In this document: positions 1 to 4,862 of the stretch, piece after piece
Layout: every line of letters starts with the position of its first letter
Numbering within the stretch: the stretch's first letter is position 1
Assembly: GCA_934525735.1 (NCBI GenBank)
Contig: CAKSZM010000085.1
Location: 1 to 6,337, forward strand
Origin: an uncultured Faecalibacterium sp.
GTDB taxonomy: Bacteria; Bacillota; Clostridia; Oscillospirales; Ruminococcaceae
Direction: 5' to 3'
Length of the DNA stretch: 6,337 bases
Position numbers and translations under genes: made by a program
Notes under the pieces: generated by a model
The model's database searches: none
Seen by the model: only the letters and a program-made list of their open reading frames with translations
What the model was told of the DNA's origin: nothing

Positions 1-129
1 CCGGAGGAGATCGCCTTCAAGTACGGCTGGATCGACCGCGACACCCTGCTGGAAAGCGCCGAGCGCTACGGCAAGAGCCCCTACGGCCAGCACCTGAAGA
101 ACGTGGCCGACGGCAAACTGCGTTACTGA
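1..129 (+). CDS. rfbA: Glucose-1-phosphate thymidylyltransferase, C-terminal fragment
   Basis: Only the last 42 codons and the TGA stop are present; the gene begins outside the window. The visible peptide starts PEEIAFKYGWIDRD and contains a KSPYGQHLKN segment. This matches the usual C-terminal tail of RmlA/RfbA enzymes (EEIAY..GWI...L, then K..YGQYL). RfbA joins glucose-1-phosphate to dTTP to make dTDP-glucose, the first step towards dTDP-L-rhamnose, in the cytoplasm. The catalytic nucleotidyltransferase domain is not visible, so the call rests on the tail plus the position 21 bp upstream of rfbD. Spacing and strand suggest one operon with rfbD and rfbB. Confidence 0.9.
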   Translation, partial: PEEIAFKYGWIDRDTLLESAERYGKSPYGQHLKNVADGKLRY

Positions 130-150
130 GCATAGGAGAGTGTCATTGGT

Positions 151-1068
151 ATGAAAATCATTGTTACCGGCTGCAAAGGCCAGCTGGGCACCGAGATCCT
201 CAAGCAGCTGCGGGAAGGCCGCAGCGAGATCGGCCCCATCCCGGAAAAGCTGCAGAGCGCCACGGTGATCGCAGTGGATCTGTCGGAGCTGGATATCTCC
301 AATTACAAGATGGTGGATGAGTTCATCCGCCGCAACCGCCCGGATGTCATCATCAACTGCGCTGCCTACACCAATGTGGACGGCTGCGAGGTGAACCATG
401 ACGCCGCCTTCAAGGCAAACGCCCTCGGCCCCCGCAATCTTGCGCAGGCCGCCGAAAAGACCGGCGCCCGTTTGGTGCATGTGTCCACCGACTATGTGTT
501 CTCCGGCCGCGAGAACGGCGGGATTGCGCAGGACGAAGCTACTCAGCCCGGCCCCATCAGCGCCTACGGCTCCACCAAGCTCATGGGCGAGCACTATGTG
601 GAGCAGTTCTGCCACCGCCACTTCATCGTGCGCACCGCATGGCTGTACAGCTACTACGGCAAGAACTTCGTCAAGACCATCGTCAACGCCGGCAAAAAGT
701 TCGGCAAGCTGGAGGTGGTCAACGACCAGTGCGGCAACCCCACCAACGCGGTGGATCTGGCCCACGAGATCCTGCAGCTGTGCGTGACCCATGAGTATGG
801 CCTGTATCACTGCACCGGCGAGGGCATCTGCTCGTGGTACGACTTTGCTTCCGAGATCATCCGCCTGTCCGGCGTGGATGCCACCGTGGCTCCCTGCACC
901 AGCGAGGAGTACAAGGCAAAGCACCCGGAAAGCGCCGACCGCCCCAAGTGGAGCGCACTGGACAACCGGATGCTGCGCTGCACCGTGGGCAACGATGTCC
1001 GCGACTGGAAGGATGCACTGGCCTGCTTCTTCGCCCACTGGGACGGAGATAATGGGATGAAAGACTGA
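151..1068 (+). CDS. rfbD: dTDP-4-dehydrorhamnose reductase
   Basis: A 305-residue protein of the extended short-chain dehydrogenase family. It catalyses the last step of dTDP-L-rhamnose synthesis, NAD(P)H-dependent reduction of dTDP-4-dehydro-L-rhamnose, in the cytoplasm. Visible motifs are the N-terminal Rossmann glycine motif GCKGQLG (residues 7-13), INCAAYTNVD (about 68-77), STDYVFSG (112-119), the catalytic YxxxK as Y139-GST-K143, RTAWLYS (161-167) and the C-terminal RPKWSALDN (264-272). All are typical of RmlD, and the length is normal. The ATG at 151 is preceded by AGGAG at 134-138, a 12-nt spacing. The gene lies 21 bp after rfbA. A palindromic repeat element begins just after its stop, so co-transcription with rfbB must read through that element. 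Confidence 0.96.
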   Translation: MKIIVTGCKGQLGTEILKQLREGRSEIGPIPEKLQSATVIAVDLSELDISNYKMVDEFIRRNRPDVIINCAAYTNVDGCEVNHDAAFKANALGPRNLAQAAEKTGARLVHVSTDYVFSGRENGGIAQDEATQPGPISAYGSTKLMGEHYVEQFCHRHFIVRTAWLYSYYGKNFVKTIVNAGKKFGKLEVVNDQCGNPTNAVDLAHEILQLCVTHEYGLYHCTGEGICSWYDFASEIIRLSGVDATVAPCTSEEYKAKHPESADRPKWSALDNRMLRCTVGNDVRDWKDALACFFAHWDGDNGMKD

Positions 1069-1074
1069 GATAAA

Positions 1075-1211
1075 TCGCCCTCTCAGTCAAATCCGGACGG
1101 ATTTGACAGCTCTCCCAAAGGGAGAGCCTCTGGCGAGACCGTGAGCTTTATGTGGATTGCCAAAGCCTCTCCCTTTGGGAGAGGTGGCACCGAAGGCGAC
1201 GGAGAGGGCGA
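1075..1211. mobile_element. MITE-like nested palindromic repeat element
   Basis: A non-coding element of about 137 bp between rfbD and rfbB, built from nested inverted repeats. The outer ends 1075-1088 (TCGCCCTCTCAGTC) and 1198-1211 are reverse complements at 13 of 14 positions. Inner arms 1110-1134 and 1159-1183 are reverse complements at 23 of 25 positions, and each arm also holds its own hairpin (CTCTCCC-aaa-GGGAGAG at 1110-1126 and CTCTCCC-ttt-GGGAGAG at 1167-1183). A third hairpin, GTCAAATCC-ggac-GGATTTGAC, occupies 1086-1107. There is no transposase and no convincing target duplication. I recall similar CTCTCCCTTTGGGAGAG repeats as widespread in Faecalibacterium-type genomes, which fits a non-autonomous element moved in trans. 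Exact ends are uncertain by a few bases. Confidence 0.75.
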
Positions 1212-1248
1212 GGATGCTGTCAGAAAGAATAATTTTGAGGATAAACTT

Positions 1249-2313
1249 ATGAAAACCTATCTGATCACCGGCTGTGCCGGTTTTATCGGTTCCAACTTTG
1301 TGCATTATATGCTCAAGAAATACCCGGAGATCCTGCTGGTCAATCTGGATAAGCTGACCTATGCGGGCAACCTCGAAAACCTGAAGGACGTGGAGGGCGA
1401 CCCCCGCCATGTGTTCGTACAGGGCGACATCTGCGACAAGGAGCTGGTGGAAAGCCTGTTCCAGAAGTACGATTTCGATTATGTCATCAACTTTGCCGCC
1501 GAGAGCCATGTGGACCGCTCCATCAAGAACCCTGAGATCTTTGTGCAGAGCAACGTGATGGGCACCGTCAACCTGCTGCAGCGCGCAAAGGAAGCCTGGT
1601 ACGATGCCGACGCAAAGACCTGGAAAGAGGGCAAGAAGTACCTGCAGGTGTCTACCGATGAAGTGTACGGTGCACTGGGTGCCGACGGCTACTTTATGGA
1701 GACCACCCCGCTGTGCCCCCACAGCCCCTATTCTTCCTCCAAGGCCAGCGCCGATATGTTCGTCATGGCATTCCATGATACCTACGGTATGCCGGTGAAC
1801 ATCACCCGCTGCTCCAACAACTACGGCCCCTACCAGTTCCCGGAAAAGCTGATCCCCCTGATGATCAACAACGTCAAGCACCACAAACAGCTGCCGGTGT
1901 ACGGCGACGGTATGCAGATCCGTGACTGGCTGTATGTGGAGGATCACTGCAAGGCCATCGACATGGTGGCCAATGGCGGTAAGATCGGTGAGGTGTACAA
2001 CGTGGGCGGCCACAACGAGCGCCCCAACATCTTCATCGTCAAGACCATCATCAGCCAGCTGCACGACCGTCTGCAGGACGAGGGCATCAGCGAGGACCTC
2101 ATCAAGCACGTGGCCGACCGTCTGGGCCACGACCGCCGCTATGGCATCGACCCCACCAAGATCAAGAACGATCTGGGCTGGTATCCGGAGACCCCGTTCG
2201 AGAAGGGCATCGTGCTGACCATCGACTGGTACCTGAACCATCAGGAGTGGATGGATCACGTCACCAGCGGTGATTACCAGAATTACTATCAGGATATGTA
2301 CAAGAATAAGTAA
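1249..2313 (+). CDS. rfbB: dTDP-glucose 4,6-dehydratase
   Basis: A 354-residue extended SDR enzyme that converts dTDP-glucose to dTDP-4-dehydro-6-deoxyglucose with bound NAD, the second step of dTDP-rhamnose synthesis. Visible are the Rossmann motif GCAGFIG (residues 8-14), AAESHVDRSI (83-92), the catalytic STDEVYG (135-141, with T136, D137 and E138), the catalytic YSSSK (Y161 to K165), NNYGPYQFPEKLIPL (190-204) and GHDRRYGID (293-301). Length and motifs are normal for RmlB. The frame stays open upstream to a GTG at 1141, but that extension would translate the repeat element. The ATG at 1249 has a GAGG at 1237-1240 and puts the glycine motif at the usual distance, so I chose it. A strong terminator follows 13 bp after the stop. 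Confidence 0.97.
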   Translation: MKTYLITGCAGFIGSNFVHYMLKKYPEILLVNLDKLTYAGNLENLKDVEGDPRHVFVQGDICDKELVESLFQKYDFDYVINFAAESHVDRSIKNPEIFVQSNVMGTVNLLQRAKEAWYDADAKTWKEGKKYLQVSTDEVYGALGADGYFMETTPLCPHSPYSSSKASADMFVMAFHDTYGMPVNITRCSNNYGPYQFPEKLIPLMINNVKHHKQLPVYGDGMQIRDWLYVEDHCKAIDMVANGGKIGEVYNVGGHNERPNIFIVKTIISQLHDRLQDEGISEDLIKHVADRLGHDRRYGIDPTKIKNDLGWYPETPFEKGIVLTIDWYLNHQEWMDHVTSGDYQNYYQDMYKNK

Positions 2314-2326
2314 CAGCCTGTAAAGC

Positions 2327-2370
2327 AAAAAAGCACCTGTCATGGAGATTTTCCATGGCAGGTGCTTTTT
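2327..2370. terminator. Bidirectional intrinsic terminator
   Basis: Stem GCACCTG-T-CATGGA (2333-2346) pairs with TCCATG-G-CAGGTGC (2352-2365) around the loop GATTT. It has 13 Watson-Crick pairs plus one G-U, and the flanking AAAA/TTTT extends it. The plus strand ends in a T run at 2366-2370 and the minus strand has the complement of the A run at 2327-2332. It can therefore stop rfbB transcription and the converging kinase gene alike. Confidence 0.93.
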
Positions 2371-2381
2371 GTGTGTATGAC

Positions 2382-2969
2382 TCAGTTGGACGTGGTATCC
2401 ATCACGAAATCTGCCTTGTTCTCGATGTGATAATGGGAGAAATAGGCTTCCTCCAGCGGGACCCACCGGGCAGCGAAGCTCTGATAGCAGCCGCCCTCCC
2501 GCGCCTGCAGGCGGCGGGACTGCTCGTCATCGGAACAGGTCACGAACACCCGGAAGTCCTCATACGGGGTCAGCAGGGGGTGCTGGCTGTAACTGCCTTC
2601 CAGAATCACCAGAGGTTGTGTTTTCAGCTGCTTTACAGGCTGGTACGCGCCTTCCCGGCAGGAGTAGGCCCGGTAAGGCACGGACTGCCCATCGCGGGCC
2701 GGAACCAGAACCTCGTCCCGCAGGCGGGCAAGGTCCATGTTGGCACAGGGCGTTTTCTCCCAATCTGGCTCACGCTGGGCGGGCGGCAGGTAGAAATCAT
2801 CGGTGTGCAGGACGATGCTGTCCGGGAACTGCTCTGCCAATGCGGCAGCCATTGTGGTCTTGCCGCTGCCGCAGCGGCCGTCCAGCGCCAGAACCACCGG
2901 CGCGGCAGCACCGGCCAGAAGCTGCTCCAGACAGTGGACGATGTAGGGATGAAGAGGATGCTCAGCCAT
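2382..2969 (-). CDS. Uridine kinase-like P-loop kinase
   Basis: A 195-residue protein of the P-loop NTPase fold, closest by motif to the uridine kinase/phosphoribulokinase group. It has a Walker A motif GRCGSGKTT (residues 31-39), HTDDFYLP (55-62, the DDFY typical of uridine kinases), a Walker B-like strand LVILEGSYS (120-128), and an arginine-rich lid-like segment SRRLQAREG (151-159). RWVPLEEAYF (168-177) near the C-terminus occurs in related clostridial kinases. It probably phosphorylates a nucleoside or similar small molecule in the cytoplasm; the substrate cannot be read from sequence. The ATG (complement of 2967-2969) has AAAGGAG eight bases upstream (2978-2984). The gene is monocistronic here, divergent from DUF3793 and convergent with rfbB. 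No functional link to either neighbour is evident. Confidence 0.85.
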   Translation of the reverse strand: MAEHPLHPYIVHCLEQLLAGAAAPVVLALDGRCGSGKTTMAAALAEQFPDSIVLHTDDFYLPPAQREPDWEKTPCANMDLARLRDEVLVPARDGQSVPYRAYSCREGAYQPVKQLKTQPLVILEGSYSQHPLLTPYEDFRVFVTCSDDEQSRRLQAREGGCYQSFAARWVPLEEAYFSHYHIENKADFVMDTTSN

Positions 2970-3007
2970 AAAAACAACTCCTTTGCTCTGAAAAATGAGA
3001 TAACGGC

Positions 3008-3016
3008 ATTATACCA
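3008..3016 (-). promoter_or_regulatory. Extended -10 promoter of the kinase gene
   Basis: On the minus strand the sequence reads TGG-TATAAT: a perfect -10 box with a TGn extension. No good -35 box lies 16-18 bp further upstream. An extended -10 promoter can work without one. The predicted start near 3001 gives a leader of roughly 30 nt before the kinase ATG. Confidence 0.65.
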
Positions 3017-3094
3017 CAACTTCGGCAAAAAGAACAGCCTGCCGTACAATAAAAAACAATAGTTTGTTATGAATAACTTTTTTGAAGAAAAGTG

Positions 3095-3123
3095 TTGACA
3101 CAGCGCGCCGGATGTGGTAAGAT
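3095..3123 (+). promoter_or_regulatory. Sigma-A type promoter of the DUF3793 transcript
   Basis: A perfect TTGACA (3095-3100) is separated by exactly 17 bp from TAAGAT (3118-3123). The predicted transcription start is near 3130, right at the left edge of a GTTAG/CTAAC dyad. This arrangement is typical of a strong promoter held off by a repressor. The start is about 168 bp before the DUF3793 ATG. Confidence 0.85.
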
Positions 3124-3131
3124 ACAGTCAC

Positions 3132-3147
3132 GTTAGAAATAACTAAC
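3132..3147. promoter_or_regulatory. Candidate operator dyad GTTAG-N6-CTAAC, copy 1
   Basis: A perfect 5+5 bp dyad, GTTAG-aaataa-CTAAC, lies 8 bp downstream of the -10 box at the expected start of transcription. The same half-sites with the same 6-bp spacing recur at 3221-3236. Degenerate versions lie around the feo promoter. The half-site resembles the TTAG/CTAA core of DtxR/IdeR-type boxes, although those have the halves closer together. The regulator is unidentified. Confidence 0.65.
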
Positions 3148-3152
3148 CGCAA

Positions 3153-3211
3153 AGCCGGAACGGCTGCGACAGACGCAGGAACACAAAACCTGCCGGAGGC
3201 CGTTTCTTTTT
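3153..3211 (+). terminator. Terminator-like structured leader (attenuator or sRNA 3' end)
   Basis: The leader can fold an outer stem GGAACGGC (3157-3164) with GCCGTTTC (3199-3206), containing one G-U pair, followed by a T-rich tract ending TCTTTTT at 3211. Inside it, GCAGG (3175-3179) can pair with CCTGC (3189-3193). Two alternative hairpins use some of the same bases: AGCCG-gaa-CGGCT (3153-3165) and CTGCG-acaga-CGCAG (3164-3178). Mutually exclusive pairing ahead of a U tract is the hallmark of an attenuator. The alternative is that 3130-3211 is a short independent RNA. I recognise no known riboswitch consensus. The strand and terminator call are inferred from the pairing read by eye. Confidence 0.6.
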
Positions 3212-3220
3212 GGAAAACAA

Positions 3221-3236
3221 GTTAGAAGAGCCTAAC
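3221..3236. promoter_or_regulatory. Candidate operator dyad GTTAG-N6-CTAAC, copy 2
   Basis: A second perfect dyad, GTTAG-aagagc-CTAAC, starts 89 bp after the first and ten bases after the leader T tract. Only the half-sites and spacing are shared with copy 1; the six central bases differ, which points to selection on protein contacts rather than chance duplication. No convincing second promoter overlaps it. It could be an auxiliary operator for looping or a roadblock. Confidence 0.6.
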
Positions 3237-3297
3237 TCATAAAACAGCGTATTCCGGGCATCCTGAAACCGGAACGACAGTACAGGAGGCAGCCATC

Positions 3298-3879
3298 ATG
3301 GAACGAAACTTTGAAACAGTCATGGTGGAACAGTGCGCGCCTGTGCTGGCTGGACTGAAACCGGCAGGGCTGTTCCGCTATGAGACCGGAGACAGCGCAG
3401 ATCTTGCCCGCCGGGTGAAAAGCTGGAACGCCCAGTTGAACCCCAAGGGGCTGCAGGTCCGCGTGCTCAAGGGTTGTGTGCGCACCCGGCAGTATCTCGT
3501 GTATGTCTACCGGGAAAGCAAACTTGCCGCCGTTCTGGCGCAGGAAGGCGTGCAGAACTTTCTCCGGCAGGAGGGCTATCATCTGCCGGAAACCGGTGTG
3601 CCGGAGGTCGGCAATCTGCTGACGCAGCTTTCCCGGCGGCTGTGCTGCTCGGCGGATTTTCCGCATGAGATCGGCATTTTTCTGGGCTATCCGCTCAAGG
3701 ATGTGGTGGGCTTTATCGAGAACCGCGGGCAGAACTTTACCTGTTGCGGCTGCTGGAAAGCTTACGGCGACCCGGACATTGCCAAGCAGCATTTTGCCCA
3801 GCTGACCAAGTGCACTGCGGTGTATCTGCGGCTGTTCCACAGCGGAACGCCCATTCTCCGCCTTGCCGTGGCAGCCTGA
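3298..3879 (+). CDS. DUF3793 family protein
   Basis: A 193-residue protein that I recognise as DUF3793 by the central block FPHEIGIFLGYPLKDVVGFIEN (residues 121-142) followed by GCWKAYGD (151-158). This family is found in clostridia, often close to feo or flavodoxin genes; its biochemical role is unknown to me. No signal peptide or membrane segment is visible, so it is probably cytoplasmic. The protein has eight cysteines, including a CCGC cluster at 149-152 and C172, which could matter for metal or redox chemistry, but this is speculation. The ATG at 3298 has AGGAGG (3284-3289) eight bases upstream. The preceding leader carries a strong promoter, two perfect dyads and a terminator-like fold. 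It is followed by a 440-bp non-coding gap before feoA, so it is probably a separate transcript. Confidence 0.85.
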   Translation: MERNFETVMVEQCAPVLAGLKPAGLFRYETGDSADLARRVKSWNAQLNPKGLQVRVLKGCVRTRQYLVYVYRESKLAAVLAQEGVQNFLRQEGYHLPETGVPEVGNLLTQLSRRLCCSADFPHEIGIFLGYPLKDVVGFIENRGQNFTCCGCWKAYGDPDIAKQHFAQLTKCTAVYLRLFHSGTPILRLAVAA

Positions 3880-3927
3880 ACTTTCTTTTGACATTCTCTT
3901 TTCAAATACTCTCTTTTTATCCTGGCG

Positions 3928-3953
3928 CCCGTTTGTGTCCACGCACAGACGGG
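3928..3953. terminator. Possible weak terminator hairpin after DUF3793
   Basis: CCCGTTTGTGT (3928-3938) pairs with GCACAGACGGG (3943-3953) around CCAC: 11 pairs, two of them G-U. There is no clean T run directly after it; the next T-rich bases come at 3966-3969. It may end or protect the DUF3793 message, but as an intrinsic terminator it is poor. Confidence 0.4.
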
Positions 3954-3977
3954 AAGAAATCCTCCTTTTGACACGCG

Positions 3978-4013
3978 GCCGCGCGGAGCAGACTGACCAC
4001 TGCACCGCGCGGC
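3978..4013. repeat. GC-rich inverted repeat of unknown role
   Basis: GCCGCGCGG (3978-3986) is perfectly complementary to CCGCGCGGC (4005-4013). After an A/A mismatch, GCAG (3988-3991) pairs with CTGC (4000-4003) around an 8-base loop. The 13 pairs are almost all G-C. No T tract follows on either strand, so it is not an ordinary terminator. It could be part of a structured RNA or a 3' end block. Confidence 0.5.
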
Positions 4014-4184
4014 TGTGTCGCTTTCAGAGGAAAGACCGGAAACAGGTTTTGATGTTGTGCACAGGAACACACGAAAAAACAGATACAAAAGTGTTAATAT
4101 GCATAAACTTTTGCTCAAAAATTGGAGTTAGTTATTGTTGATTTGTGATAAATCTAGGAGGGCTATCAGGCATAAAATTTGTTT

Positions 4185-4200
4185 GTTTATATAAACTAAC
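4185..4200. promoter_or_regulatory. Degenerate GTT..-N6-..AAC dyad upstream of the feo promoter
   Basis: GTTTA-tataaa-CTAAC has a perfect CTAAC half-site and a 3-of-5 match in the other half. It lies in the same 16-bp frame as the perfect dyads before DUF3793. It also overlaps the exact palindrome GTTTATATAAAC (4185-4196). It sits 20 bp upstream of the -35 box. Confidence 0.35.
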
Positions 4201-4220
4201 TTTAAATTATGAAAAAATTA

Positions 4221-4249
4221 TTGACAAGACAGGTTAGTAAGTGTAAACT
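4221..4249 (+). promoter_or_regulatory. Promoter of the feoA-feoA-feoB operon
   Basis: A perfect TTGACA (4221-4226) is followed after exactly 17 bp by TAAACT (4244-4249). The predicted start is near 4256, giving a leader of about 64 nt before feoA1. The GTTAG (4233-4237) in the spacer, the palindrome over the start and the CTAAC at 4274-4278 all suggest repression. Confidence 0.8.
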
Positions 4250-4278
4250 ATCCATGCTGATAGTTGCGGCTGACTAAC
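4233..4278. promoter_or_regulatory. Candidate operator cluster at the feo promoter
   Basis: Two imperfect dyads in the frame seen before DUF3793 occur here: GTTAG-taagtg-TAAAC (4233-4248), between and over the promoter boxes, and GTTGC-ggctga-CTAAC (4263-4278), just downstream of the start. Each has one perfect half. Between them a separate perfect palindrome, AACTATC-catgct-GATAGTT (4246-4265), spans the predicted start. Known feo operons are usually repressed by an iron-loaded Fur or DtxR-family protein; which one acts here cannot be told. Confidence 0.45.
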
Positions 4279-4319
4279 CGCCGCACATCTCCGATTCAAA
4301 GAGAAGGGAAGCGGAATCT

Positions 4320-4535
4320 ATGATGCCACTGACAATGGCAAAGGCAGGCGAGACTGTCACCATCAAAAAGATCACCGGCAAGGACGAAGTCCGGCTGCAT
4401 CTGGCAGAGCTGGGGTTCGTGGTGGACAGCGAGGTAACTGTGGTCAACGAGATCGCGGGCAATCTGATCATTCAGGTCAAGGAGAGCCGCATCGCGCTGG
4501 ATAAGACCATGGCGAACCGCATTATGATCGGCTGA
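4320..4535 (+). CDS. feoA: FeoA family protein, first copy
   Basis: A 71-residue protein with the FeoA SH3-like fold, a small cytoplasmic partner of the FeoB ferrous iron transporter. Visible family features are the N-terminal AKAGETVTIKKITG (residues 7-20), HLAELGFVVDSEVTVV (27-42) and the C-terminal GNLIIQVKESRIALDKTMA (47-65). It is the more divergent copy. The common RRL.DMG helix reads RLHLAELG, and the APLGDP segment of the second copy is replaced by EIAGNLI. This type of FeoA commonly precedes a more canonical one in Firmicutes. Two ATGs stand in tandem at 4320 and 4323. AAGGGA at 4304-4309 favours the first, at a 10-nt spacing. An 80-bp gap with a small hairpin separates it from feoA2. 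Confidence 0.9.
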   Translation: MMPLTMAKAGETVTIKKITGKDEVRLHLAELGFVVDSEVTVVNEIAGNLIIQVKESRIALDKTMANRIMIG

Positions 4536-4554
4536 ACAGCGCCGGAACGCTGTT
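4535..4554 (+). repeat. Hairpin between feoA1 and feoA2
   Basis: AACAGCG (4535-4541) pairs perfectly with CGCTGTT (4548-4554) around CCGGAA, starting at the last base of the feoA1 stop codon. No T run follows, so it should not terminate. It may protect or process the message and so set the ratio of feoA1 to feoA2/feoB. Confidence 0.45.
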
Positions 4555-4615
4555 TACGGGACACTCCGAAACTGGAAGAGTCTCTATAAAGACAAGCAGA
4601 GGAGGATGGTTAACA

Positions 4616-4837
4616 ATGAAAACTCTGAAAGACGTCAAAGTCGGCGAGACCGTCACTGTGGCTAAGCTGCACGGCGAAGGCCCGGTCAAGCGCCGCATCA
4701 TGGACATGGGCATCACCAAGGGTGTCGAGATCTATGTCCGCAAGGTGGCCCCGCTGGGCGACCCCATGGAACTGACCGTGCGCAACTACGAGCTGAGCGT
4801 GCGCAAGGCCGATGCAGAAATGATCGAAGTAGTCTGA
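4616..4837 (+). CDS. feoA: FeoA family protein, second (canonical) copy
   Basis: A 73-residue FeoA-domain protein, an SH3-like accessory subunit thought to bind or regulate FeoB at the cytoplasmic side of the membrane. It shows the canonical family signature: VKVGETVTVAKLHGEG (residues 7-22), KRRIMDMGITKGVEIYV (25-41), APLGDPMELTVRNYELSVRK (45-64) and a final AEMIEVV. The length is typical for a stand-alone FeoA. The ATG at 4616 follows a strong AGAGGAGG (4598-4605). The feoB start lies 25 bp after its stop, so the two are surely co-transcribed. Confidence 0.96.
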   Translation: MKTLKDVKVGETVTVAKLHGEGPVKRRIMDMGITKGVEIYVRKVAPLGDPMELTVRNYELSVRKADAEMIEVV

Positions 4838-4862
4838 TTCCAAAGGGAGGAAGGATTAAGCA

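Larger units (their letters stand above)
3880..4319. other. 440-bp non-coding region between DUF3793 and feoA
   Basis: I see no convincing gene on either strand. The first part (3880-3925) is pyrimidine-rich. It is followed by a hairpin at 3928-3953 and a GC-rich hairpin at 3978-4013. From about 4080 to 4230 the sequence turns sharply AT-rich. The last part holds the feo promoter with its candidate operators and a leader of about 64 nt. An open frame from 3863 to 4141 runs through it, but it starts inside the DUF3793 gene, has no ribosome site and crosses the hairpins, so I do not call it. Confidence 0.7.

Noticed and set aside
1065..1220. Target site duplication flanking the repeat element.
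   Set aside because: No matching direct repeat is visible outside the inverted ends, so the insertion mechanism cannot be deduced.
1141..1248. Upstream GTG start for rfbB giving a 390-residue protein.
   Set aside because: The extra 36 residues would translate the palindromic repeat, and the ATG at 1249 has a ribosome site and gives the normal family length.
1087..2466. Long minus-strand open frame (459 codons) opposite rfbB.
   Set aside because: It mirrors the strongly codon-biased rfbB, has no recognisable domain and crosses the terminator and the repeat element.
3148..3165. CGCAAAGCC followed by a short stem, reminiscent of part of the cyclic-di-GMP-I (GEMM) riboswitch.
   Set aside because: The upstream GGCAAACC-type strand, the GNRA tetraloop hairpin and its receptor are absent, so the match is limited to a few bases.
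3203..3243. A second promoter for DUF3793 downstream of the leader terminator.
   Set aside because: The best pair found (TTGGAA-17-TAACTC) has a very poor -10 match, so I do not call it.
3885..3973. Two copies of CTTTTGACA exactly 80 bp apart, each containing a perfect -35 hexamer.
   Set aside because: Neither has a plausible -10 box at 16-18 bp, and a 9-bp repeat alone is weak evidence.
3232..4005. Minus-strand open frame of 257 codons opposite DUF3793.
   Set aside because: It is the shadow of a recognisable gene, has no family motif and ends within the operator region.
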